Of a stretch of 29,111 nucleotides of DNA, positions 15,101-21,815 are shown piece by piece (the first letter of the stretch is position 1; each line of letters starts with the position of its first letter). Source of the DNA: Bacteroidota bacterium (GTDB lineage Bacteria; Bacteroidota; Bacteroidia; Chitinophagales; Chitinophagaceae); the NCBI GenBank assembly GCA_023423835.1, contig JAFAEW010000147.1, positions 1 to 29,111 on the forward strand, read 5' to 3'. A model generated the notes under the pieces. It made no database searches. It saw only the letters and a list, made by a program, of their open reading frames with translations, and had not been told where the DNA came from. The position numbers were made by a program, and so were the translations under genes.

Positions 15101-18100
15101 CACCGGCGGAAAATTGCGAATCAATCTTGGAAATATCAGTGAAGATGTTTTAAAGGATGGATTGCGGTTTTATGAGAACGGACTGAGTACGCCCAATCAG
15201 CCTGCTGCTGTTGACAGCATCACGAGTGTTTGGGGAACGGTGCCGGTAAATCCCATCCAGGTAACCCAGGCCTTCAGCAATGATCCTAATGACCGCGTTT
15301 ATCAGGACGTTGGTTTTGACGGAATGAATGATGAGAGCGAACGCAAAAAACAGTCGGCTTTCCTCGCCAGCCTGGCAAATAATTTTGGAAATAATTCGGA
15401 CGTATTTCTTCATGCGCAGAATGATCCGTCAAGAGATAATTACAAATGGTATCGCGATGCTTCCTATGATGCGGCCGGAACAGGTATCCTCGGACGTTAT
15501 AAGGATTACAACAATCCGCAGGGAAATTCACCCGTGGCAACCGGTAGCACCGAATTTTCACCTGCGGCTACGCTTTATCCGGATAATGAAGACCTCAACC
15601 GCGATAACACACTCAATGAAACCGAAGAATACTATGAATATGAAATCGATCTGAAGCCTGGTATGGATGTGGGTCTCACGAAATACATCACCGATAAAAG
15701 GGTAATTTCTCCCCGTCTTCCCGATGGAAGTACTTCACAGGAAAACTGGTATTTGTTTAGAATCCCGCTTAAAGATTTCACCAGCAAGGTGGGGCAGATT
15801 CCTGATTTCAAGTCAATTCGCTTCATCCGGATGTATATGACCGGATTTGAAGATTCTGTGGTGATGCGTTTTGCGAGCCTCAATCTGGTAAGAAACCAAT
15901 GGAGAAACTTCACCTATAATCTCGATACTACCGGTTCTTATACCCAGATTTCTCCAAACTCTAAAACCATTCTAAACGTTTTAGCAGTGAATGTGGAAGA
16001 AAACAGCAGCCGCGAGCCAATCCCCTATAGAATTCCCCCGGGCATCGAAAGGGTGCAACTGCTGGGAAATAACGGGGTAAATCTTCTCCAGAATGAACAA
16101 TCCATGAGTTTGAAGATCACGAATCTGGAAAAAAATGATGCCCGCGCTGTGTTCAAAACGCTGAACCTCGATCTTAGGATGTTTGGACAGATGTCGATGT
16201 TTATTCACGCAGAATCGGTGATCGGACAACGAGAATTGCGTGACGGCGATCTTACCGCTGTCATCCGGATCGGGCAGGATTTCTTGAATAATTATTACGA
16301 GATCAGAATTCCATTAAAAATCACTCCGTTTGGTACTACCAATACCGACGAAATCTGGCCTGCTTCCAATAATCTTGATGTCATCTTAAACGATCTCGTG
16401 CAGTTGAAGCTTAGGAGAAATGCAGCGGGATATTCGGTTACAAAAATTTATCGCGAAGCCGAAGAAAACAGAACGATCTCAGTAATGGGAAATCCGAATC
16501 TCGGCGAGGTGCAGGGTTTTCTGATTGGAATCGAAAATACCGGTATCTCAAGTCTCCCCGCCAGTACTGAAGTTTGGGTGGATGAACTGAGGTTGTCAAA
16601 GATCGATGAAAAAGGCGGAGTAGCAGCCCTCGGCAGGGTTGATATGCAGCTTGCCGATCTGGGAACGCTTTCAGTTTCTGCGAACGCCTACACGCAGGGA
16701 TTTGGAACGATCGAACAAAAGACAAACGAAAGGGCGAAAAACGATCTTGTTCAGTTTGATGCGGCCTTGAATATCGATGGTGGAAAATTGCTTCCCAACA
16801 ATTTGAGGTTGTCGATTCCAATTTATGCCGGTTACAATAAAACCATTCTCACGCCAAAATATGATCCCTACGATCAGGATGTTCTGTATAAATACAAGAT
16901 CGCGAATGCCGGCGATAAACGGGATTCTATCAGAGACGTGGCGGTTGATGAAACGACCATCAAAACCATCAACTTTACCAACGTTCGCATCATGCCGGGC
17001 ACCAATAAAGTGAAACTCTGGAGTTTGAGCAACTTTGACCTCAGTTATTCCTATACATTGTTTCAGCAGACAAACCCGCTGATCCGTCTAAACAGGGTTG
17101 AAAAACAAAGGGCAGGATTGGGATATACTTATTCAACCACTCCGAAATATATTGAACCATTTAAAAATCTCATCAGAAATAAGAGTCCGTGGTTTGCCTT
17201 GGCGAGGGATTTCAACTTCAATCCCAAACCGTCGCTTCTCAGTTTCAGGGCAGATATCAATCGCCAGTTCGGAAGCTTCACGCCGAGGATTGTAAACACC
17301 TACGACAGTAAAGTGGAAAAAGTGGACACTTCCTACGACAAATTTTTCACCTTCGACCGCTATTATAATCTCCGGTGGGATTTGACACGAAGCCTGAATG
17401 TTGATTTCAGCGCAACAAATTTTGCCCGGATCGATGAGCCTTATGGCTTGTTAAATACGAAGGCCAAAAAGGATACCGTAAGGAGAAATTTCTTTGATGG
17501 CGGAAGAAACACTCTGTACCAGCAACACGCTACTTTTAGTTACAATCTGCCTTTAAATAAACTTCCGCTTACCGATTGGATTACCACGAGGTACAGCTAT
17601 ACCACTACCTATAATTGGATTGGGGCCAGTTTACTAGCCTATAATCTGGGCAATACCATCGAAAACAGCCAGCAGAACGCGCTGAATGCGGAATTCGATT
17701 TCAACCGGTTGTATTCAAAATCGAAATGGCTCACAAAAATGAATCAGCCAAGGGTGCCGGAACAAGACCGGGAAGAAACTACCGATTCCACTTCCACGGA
17801 TACAACAATCATTGTTCCGCCGCGGTCCGAAGTTGTGAAAAACCTGAAGGGGCACGACAAGCGGACTGCATTAAGAAAGTGGCGGGCAAAAAAGCGCGAA
17901 GCGAGAATTCAACAACGGAAAAGGCGGCCCGTAAATGCAGGTGATGGCGCAATGCGAACAGCCGTGCAACTTGCTACCATGGTGAAAAGAGCCTCTGTCA
18001 ACTACAGTGAAAATTATAACAGCCGGGTTCCCGGATTTACTGACAGTGCACGCATTCTGGGTCAAAACTGGAAAAATATGCAGCCGGGATTGGATTACGT

Positions 18101-19385
18101 CTTTGGGCGGCAGCCCGATACAGCCTGGCTCAATCGAAAAGCCGCAGAAGGAGCTTTAACGAGAGACAGCACTTTCAATCTGCTGTTTGCACAAACATTC
18201 GATCAGCGATTGAGTATCAATGCACAGTTGGAGCCGATTAAAGAACTCGTCATTGATCTGAATCTTGAAAAGACTTATTCTAAAAATTATTCAGAATTAT
18301 TTAAGGATACCACTCAAACCGGTCAAAACTTTGGACATCTTGGGCCACTTGCGGGAGGCGGGTTCAGCGTTTCTTACGTCAGCTATCAGACATTGTTCCG
18401 GAAGTACAAAGCAACAGAAGTGTCGCAAACCTTTCTTGAGTTTCAGGAAAACCGAAAGATCATCGCAGAACGGCTGGCGCAAAGTAATCCGTATTGGAAA
18501 GAGCAGGGATCTAATTACAGCCCGGATGGGTTTCCGGAGGGATACGGCCGGTACGCGCAGGACGTGCTGATTCCCGCTTTTATCGCTGCCTACACTGGAA
18601 AGGATCCAAATTCGGTCTCACTCATTAAGCAGGAAAATCCGGATATCAAATTCAATCCGTTCAGCGGAATTAAGGCATTGCCAAACTGGAGGTTGACCTA
18701 TACGGGATTAACGCGGATGCCTGCTATTGCAGATATTTTCTCCAACATTACCCTTTCCCATGCATACAACAGCACTTTGAGTATGAATACATTTTCAAGT
18801 GCGTTGCGTTATTACGACCCGTTCCATTATGGCGCTCCGGCATTCCTTGATACTGTTTCAGGAAACTATATTCCGTTTTTCCTTGTTCCTAATCTTACCA
18901 TCCAGGAACAGTTTGCTCCGCTTTTCGGAATCGATATTACCACTGCCAATCAAACAAACCTGCATTTTGAATACCGAAAGTCACGGCAATTAAGCTTAAG
19001 CCTGATCGATTTTCAGCTCAGCGAGGTGAGGAGTACAGAGTGGAGTTTTGGAGGAAGCTGGCGGCAACGAAATGTACATCTCCCATTCAAGATTCCTTTT
19101 ATCAAGGATACAAGCAATATGGGAAATGATATTAGTTTTAATCTTGACCTCTCCCTGCGCGACGATATTCAAAGCAATAGCCGTCTCGATCAGGCAAGCG
19201 CCTACAGTACCGGCGGTCAGAAAGTTATTTCTATTCAACCGTCCATCGATATTGTGGCGAGCAACAGGGTGAACCTGAAATTTTACTTCGATCAGCAAAG
19301 AATCATTCCTTATATTTCTACATCCGCTCCTGTCACCAATACAAGGGCCGGGCTTCAGATTATGATATCGCTTGCACCACAATAG
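12132..19385 (+). CDS. sprA: Type IX secretion outer-membrane translocon SprA (Sov)
   Basis: SprA forms the very large outer-membrane barrel through which type IX secretion substrates leave the cell; it is also needed for gliding in motile Bacteroidota. The 2417-residue length agrees with known SprA proteins of about 2400. A signal peptide ends around LPVIAQ, followed by the N-terminal region with YEYDPITNQYY-like and RIFGVGPNGMKIDIQPQG stretches and repeated amphipathic beta-strand patterns up to a C-terminal strand ending LAPQ. Residues 1906-1932 form a very basic stretch. No ATG lies in frame before the signal peptide: candidates are GTG at 12132 and TTG at 12147 or 12153, the last giving an ideal MKFIHGKS-type signal. 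A stop at 12126-12128 rules out any earlier start. Other T9SS genes are not in this window. Confidence 0.95.
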   Translation: MLCNKLTLKFIHGKSLIIAVFCCVFALPVIAQNSDSLRYPIQDRRGDRLSWPQNNPFNLSDTSFIQQNIEYDPITNQYYITEKIGDIIYRKPTYLTFDEYYRLQSQQDERDYFNARSQTLFDLNRKTARPAPRIYDQMFDRIFGVGPNGMKIDIQPQGSINLTAGYQGQNIKNPTLPEAARKNGGFDFNMDANVNIMANIGDKLKLPISYNTQANFDFENQLKLDYKGMDDEILKSVEAGNISFQTKGSLMASVQSLFGIKTQLQFGKLFVTGAIASQRSQRQSLTLQGGGLNQVINKRLDDYEENKNFLLAQYFRNNYNKAMSTLPVVSSQVQILRLEVWVTNRSGATTNTRSVVGLMDLAESDPYNSNVHSLTSSQLPENGNNDLYPFLAGSETNRNPALINTILLQRGLTPVNDFEKTFARQLSPGEYYFNPQIGFLSLNQQLQPDDVLAVAFQYTYNGRVYQVGEFSQDVTVDSTQGVQKVLFLKLLKATSQRTNLPIWKLMMKNIYSLDVNSLERDGFNLNIFYLEPSGGMKRYLPESNQEYSGKSLLTIENLDRLNNRNDPMPDGQWDFVDSFTVLSQQGKIIFPVLEPFGNWLDSTAFKGTPAEMRDRYVFPQLYDSIKAIAQTYANLNRFYVQGSIKGSSSSDIYLGGFNIPPGSVTVMAGGQQLQENVDYVIDYNLGTLKIINQSILNSGIPVNVQYENNASFGIQQRSFMGLRLDYLASKKLSFGATYERLTERPFFTKVNYGEDPIQNSMYGIDFNYNSEWPAMTRWLNKLPFYNTKAMSTINAYGEAAALKPGHPSQIGKGNEGLIYIDDFEGTTSSIDLRFPFVAWTLASTPQGAFPEAMLNNNLDYGKNRAKLAWYNIEPTLQDKSSANNPLRGNLKALSDPRVRAVYTNELFPQRTTNITDVLNATFDLAYYPTDPGPYNFSSDASQISPQGKLLNPRQRWGGIMRNIDQTDFETSNIEFIEFWAQDPFLTDPYSTGGKLRINLGNISEDVLKDGLRFYENGLSTPNQPAAVDSITSVWGTVPVNPIQVTQAFSNDPNDRVYQDVGFDGMNDESERKKQSAFLASLANNFGNNSDVFLHAQNDPSRDNYKWYRDASYDAAGTGILGRYKDYNNPQGNSPVATGSTEFSPAATLYPDNEDLNRDNTLNETEEYYEYEIDLKPGMDVGLTKYITDKRVISPRLPDGSTSQENWYLFRIPLKDFTSKVGQIPDFKSIRFIRMYMTGFEDSVVMRFASLNLVRNQWRNFTYNLDTTGSYTQISPNSKTILNVLAVNVEENSSREPIPYRIPPGIERVQLLGNNGVNLLQNEQSMSLKITNLEKNDARAVFKTLNLDLRMFGQMSMFIHAESVIGQRELRDGDLTAVIRIGQDFLNNYYEIRIPLKITPFGTTNTDEIWPASNNLDVILNDLVQLKLRRNAAGYSVTKIYREAEENRTISVMGNPNLGEVQGFLIGIENTGISSLPASTEVWVDELRLSKIDEKGGVAALGRVDMQLADLGTLSVSANAYTQGFGTIEQKTNERAKNDLVQFDAALNIDGGKLLPNNLRLSIPIYAGYNKTILTPKYDPYDQDVLYKYKIANAGDKRDSIRDVAVDETTIKTINFTNVRIMPGTNKVKLWSLSNFDLSYSYTLFQQTNPLIRLNRVEKQRAGLGYTYSTTPKYIEPFKNLIRNKSPWFALARDFNFNPKPSLLSFRADINRQFGSFTPRIVNTYDSKVEKVDTSYDKFFTFDRYYNLRWDLTRSLNVDFSATNFARIDEPYGLLNTKAKKDTVRRNFFDGGRNTLYQQHATFSYNLPLNKLPLTDWITTRYSYTTTYNWIGASLLAYNLGNTIENSQQNALNAEFDFNRLYSKSKWLTKMNQPRVPEQDREETTDSTSTDTTIIVPPRSEVVKNLKGHDKRTALRKWRAKKREARIQQRKRRPVNAGDGAMRTAVQLATMVKRASVNYSENYNSRVPGFTDSARILGQNWKNMQPGLDYVFGRQPDTAWLNRKAAEGALTRDSTFNLLFAQTFDQRLSINAQLEPIKELVIDLNLEKTYSKNYSELFKDTTQTGQNFGHLGPLAGGGFSVSYVSYQTLFRKYKATEVSQTFLEFQENRKIIAERLAQSNPYWKEQGSNYSPDGFPEGYGRYAQDVLIPAFIAAYTGKDPNSVSLIKQENPDIKFNPFSGIKALPNWRLTYTGLTRMPAIADIFSNITLSHAYNSTLSMNTFSSALRYYDPFHYGAPAFLDTVSGNYIPFFLVPNLTIQEQFAPLFGIDITTANQTNLHFEYRKSRQLSLSLIDFQLSEVRSTEWSFGGSWRQRNVHLPFKIPFIKDTSNMGNDISFNLDLSLRDDIQSNSRLDQASAYSTGGQKVISIQPSIDIVASNRVNLKFYFDQQRIIPYISTSAPVTNTRAGLQIMISLAPQ

Positions 19386-19485
19386 AAGAAATTTTCCAGG
19401 GAATGTTGAGATTTTGGCGGATGATCGCCTATTATTCCTGTGGCGTGAAAGTTGTAGTTATTCCAAATAGTAAAACACTACGGAT

Positions 19486-19785
19486 ATGGAAAACAATGAA
19501 AAACATAAATCGCCTGATTCCGAAACCTCTAAAGCCGGCAATCCGGAAGCAGATTACAATCCTACCGACCGCGATTTCCAGCGCGAGGAAGGAGAGGTAG
19601 ATTCAATTTCAGAAAGTGAAAAAGACCTGTCTGATAAGCCGGACCAGCATGCCCATTATAATCCTACCAACCGGGATTTTCAGCGAACCGAGGAGGAGAC
19701 AGACAGTATCTCCATGTCAGAAAAAGAGGAATCTGAAAGAACGGCTACGGCAAACACAAAGCCCGACAAGGATAAGATAAATTGA
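19486..19785 (+). CDS. Small acidic hypothetical protein with two 34-residue repeats
   Basis: I do not recognise a named family. The 99-residue product is hydrophilic and rich in Glu, Asp, Ser and Lys, with no signal peptide, membrane segment or cysteine, so it is probably disordered and cytoplasmic. Two tandem units start at Tyr24 and Tyr58 (34-residue period, 102 nt in DNA). Each has YNPT-D/N-RDFQR, then an acidic stretch, then DSIS-x-SEK. The repeats differ mostly by synonymous or conservative changes, which supports real coding and purifying selection. It sits 100 nt after sprA on the same strand and faces the thioesterase gene tail to tail, with 21 nt between the stops. No promoter is obvious, and readthrough from sprA is possible. 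A longer overlapping frame from 19403 is less convincing. Confidence 0.68.
   Translation: MENNEKHKSPDSETSKAGNPEADYNPTDRDFQREEGEVDSISESEKDLSDKPDQHAHYNPTNRDFQRTEEETDSISMSEKEESERTATANTKPDKDKIN
19555..19726 (+). repeat. Direct repeat within the acidic small protein gene
   Basis: Two units of about 70 similar bases, offset by exactly 102 nt (34 codons), start at 19555 and 19657. Both encode YNPT-x-RDFQR and end in DSIS-x-SEK. Third-position differences indicate an old, selected duplication rather than a recent copy. Confidence 0.75.
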
Positions 19786-19806
19786 TTAAACTGTGCTAAC
19801 ACTTTT

Positions 19807-20238
19807 TCAAAGTCTCTTTTCAATGACTGCCACGGTTAATCTTGAAACTGCCGTAAGCTGACCTTCTTCGTTGGAAATCCTGATGTCCCACACATGGGTG
19901 AGGCGACCGATATGCAATGGCTTGCAGGTGGCGTAAACAAATCCTTCTTTTACACTCTTAATATGGTTAATGTTGAGTTCGATGCCAACCGTCTGAAATT
20001 TCTGCCGGTCGGTTGCGAGGGCCGAAGCAATGCTACCTACTGTTTCTGAGAGCGCAGCCGAAGCGCCTCCGTGAAGAATGCCATAGGGCTGCCGGGTTCG
20101 TTGATCGACCGGCATTTTCGCCCGGATAAAATTCTCACCGATTTCCAGGATTTCAATCCCAAGATGTTCACTCATTGTACCGGTTGCCCATCGTTGCAGG
20201 TCGTGAACGGTATTCGTTTTATTGTGCCAGATCGCCAT
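19807..20238 (-). CDS. Hotdog-fold acyl-CoA thioesterase (EntH/YdiI/MenI-like, PaaI superfamily)
   Basis: This 143-residue protein resembles E. coli EntH (YbdB) and YdiI closely: MPVDQRTRQPYGILHGGAS (about residues 59-77) with the catalytic Glu in the following ALSETVGSIA, then GIELNINHIK and KPLHIGRLTHVWDI. Such enzymes hydrolyse acyl-CoA or aroyl-CoA thioesters as tetramers. YdiI acts as MenI on DHNA-CoA in menaquinone synthesis, and EntH proofreads enterobactin synthesis. Menaquinone is the usual quinone in Bacteroidota, so a MenI-like role is plausible but not shown, and no other men genes are here. The start lies 5 nt after the coaD stop, so the two genes are almost certainly cotranscribed. 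Confidence 0.87.
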   Translation of the reverse strand: MAIWHNKTNTVHDLQRWATGTMSEHLGIEILEIGENFIRAKMPVDQRTRQPYGILHGGASAALSETVGSIASALATDRQKFQTVGIELNINHIKSVKEGFVYATCKPLHIGRLTHVWDIRISNEEGQLTAVSRLTVAVIEKRL

Positions 20239-20243
20239 TAATA

Positions 20244-20723
20244 CTATTTAAACTGATCAGGATACAAGGTTTTGTTCACCGCTTCCGGTAAAAAAGCGGA
20301 AGCATCGCCCTTGTGATTGAGGATATCTCTAACGATGGTAGAAACAACTGAATTAAATCGCGGTTCCCCCGTTAAAAAGATGGTTTCAATGCTGCGGTTG
20401 AGCGTGCGGTTAGCATCGGCAATTGTTTTTTCATATTCGAAATCGCTTACATACCTGATTCCTCTCAATATAAACTGGGCGCCTATTTCACTACAAAACT
20501 CCACGGTAAGGCCTTCATAGCTTCTCACCTCAATTTTTGGTTCGTTTTTATAAATTTCCCGGAACCATGCGATGCGCTGATCGGTTGGAAACATCGGTTT
20601 TTTTGTTGAATTGATGCCGATGCCTACCACAATCTTATCAAACAAACCAATAGAGCGGTTGATGATGTCGGTGTGTCCGAGTGTTACAGGATCGAATGTG
20701 CCGGGAAATAAACATGTGCGCAT
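20244..20723 (-). CDS. coaD: Phosphopantetheine adenylyltransferase (CoaD)
   Basis: CoaD adenylates 4'-phosphopantetheine to dephospho-CoA, the penultimate step of CoA synthesis. The 159-residue product has the family's standard length. The nucleotidyltransferase motif GTFDPVTLGH (9-18) includes the TxGH signature. RGIRYVSDFEYE (about 91-102) and the STIVRDI segment near residue 129 correspond to the conserved substrate- and ATP-binding regions. It lies 36 nt downstream of pyrB and 5 nt upstream of the thioesterase gene, all on the minus strand. It is a cytoplasmic, presumably hexameric enzyme. Confidence 0.97.
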   Translation of the reverse strand: MRTCLFPGTFDPVTLGHTDIINRSIGLFDKIVVGIGINSTKKPMFPTDQRIAWFREIYKNEPKIEVRSYEGLTVEFCSEIGAQFILRGIRYVSDFEYEKTIADANRTLNRSIETIFLTGEPRFNSVVSTIVRDILNHKGDASAFLPEAVNKTLYPDQFK

Positions 20724-20759
20724 ATCGGTAAGTTTTCAATTATTGAATCACAAAAAGTG

Positions 20760-21692
20760 TTAAGCGGGAAGGTTTTTATTGGCCAGCAAATATAATACAG
20801 CCATTCTAACCGCTACACCGTTTTCTACCTGCGAAAGGATGACGGAAAACGGCCCGTCTGCAACGTCGCTATCGAGTTCCACGCCACGATTGATCGGTCC
20901 GGGATGCATGATGACGATATCCTTACCAAGTTTTTCCAGCATTTTTCTTTTTATCCCATAGGCAAGGTTGTATTCCCGGAGAGAGGAAAACAACGGCTGG
21001 TTCTGACGTTCGAGCTGAATGCGCAAAACGTTGGCAACATCGCACCATTGCAAGGCCTTCATTACATCGTATTCTACCCGAACATTCAACGCGGTTTCAA
21101 TATATTTCGGGATGAGGGTCGGAGGTCCAGCAACCATCACTTCAGCGCCCATTTTATTCAACAAATAAATGTTGCTGAGGGCTACGCGGCTGTGTAGAAT
21201 GTCGCCGATTATGGCCACCTTCAATCCTTCAAGCGATTTCTTTTTTTCGAGAATTGAAAATGCATCGAGCAGCCCTTGTGTGGGATGTTCATTGATGCCA
21301 TCGCCGGCGTTCACAATCGAGGCAGGAATATGTTGGGCGAGAAAATGTGGAGCTCCGGAAGCGCTGTGCCGCATCACCACCATGTCAACCTTCATACTCA
21401 GGATGTTATTTACCGTATCGAGCAGTGTTTCACCCTTTGATACGGAAGATGCGCTGCTGGTGAAGTTCAACGTATCTGCTCCCAGTCTTTTTTCTGCTAA
21501 TTCAAAGGAGATCCTTGTACGCGTCGAATTTTCAAAAAAAAGGTTCACGATCGTTACATCCCTTAACGACGGAACTTTTTTTACGGGCCGTTGTAAAACT
21601 TCTTTAAATTGTTGTGCGGTATTTAAAATGAGAGAAATATCCTGAGGAAGGAGTTCTTTAATACCGAGCAGGTGCGGTGTAGAAAGTTTCAT
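20760..21692 (-). CDS. pyrB: Aspartate carbamoyltransferase catalytic subunit (PyrB)
   Basis: PyrB condenses carbamoyl phosphate with aspartate, the committed step of pyrimidine synthesis. From the ATG at 21692 the product has 310 residues, matching the family. The carbamoyl-phosphate loop is S56-T-R-T-R60 (ENSTRTR), followed by SSVSKGETLLDT with the conserved Ser and Lys. HPTQG begins at H136, and the C-terminal half has MHPGPINRG. An alternative start 54 nt upstream adds a hydrophobic segment unlike the family and covers a likely promoter element, so it was rejected. No pyrI regulatory gene is adjacent. It probably leads an operon with coaD and the thioesterase. Confidence 0.96.
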   Translation of the reverse strand: MKLSTPHLLGIKELLPQDISLILNTAQQFKEVLQRPVKKVPSLRDVTIVNLFFENSTRTRISFELAEKRLGADTLNFTSSASSVSKGETLLDTVNNILSMKVDMVVMRHSASGAPHFLAQHIPASIVNAGDGINEHPTQGLLDAFSILEKKKSLEGLKVAIIGDILHSRVALSNIYLLNKMGAEVMVAGPPTLIPKYIETALNVRVEYDVMKALQWCDVANVLRIQLERQNQPLFSSLREYNLAYGIKRKMLEKLGKDIVIMHPGPINRGVELDSDVADGPFSVILSQVENGVAVRMAVLYLLANKNLPA

Positions 21693-21699
21693 TAAAAAG

Positions 21700-21707
21700 C
21701 GAAGATA
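21700..21707 (-). promoter_or_regulatory. Possible pyrB promoter -7 element
   Basis: TATCTTCG on the minus strand is one mismatch from TAnnTTTG and is 7 nt upstream of the pyrB ATG. A -33 element is not clear. The lon terminator just upstream makes a separate pyrB promoter in 21693-21763 necessary. Confidence 0.32.
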
Positions 21708-21763
21708 AAGGAAAGAGCATATAAAAGAAAGGGTAAACTTTTTCAAAACGAAAATTCTTTCAG

Positions 21764-21794
21764 AAAAAAGAGGCTGCCCTTTTGAGACAGCCTC
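21764..21794 (-). terminator. Rho-independent terminator of lon
   Basis: On the minus strand, GAGGCTG pairs with CAGCCTC (21788-21794 and 21770-21776) around an 11-nt loop and is followed by six T (21764-21769). It starts 21 nt after the lon stop codon and isolates lon from pyrB. Confidence 0.82.
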
Positions 21795-21815
21795 CCGTCC
21801 TGAAATATTCGTTTG

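Noticed and set aside
16438..16821. 127-codon minus-strand open frame inside sprA
   Set aside because: Shadow frame opposite conserved SprA sequence, with a low-quality Ser/Arg/Pro-rich composition.
19403..19600. Alternative 65-codon frame between sprA and the repeat protein
   Set aside because: It overlaps the repeat-protein gene in another frame and lacks any repeat or family signal; the repeat pattern supports the 19486 frame.
21169..21645. 158-codon plus-strand open frame
   Set aside because: It lies wholly antisense to pyrB, whose motifs (STRTR, HPTQG) are intact; it is a shadow frame.
21693..21746. Longer N-terminus for PyrB
   Set aside because: It adds a hydrophobic leader unlike cytoplasmic aspartate carbamoyltransferases; MKLSTPHLLG is the family-like start.
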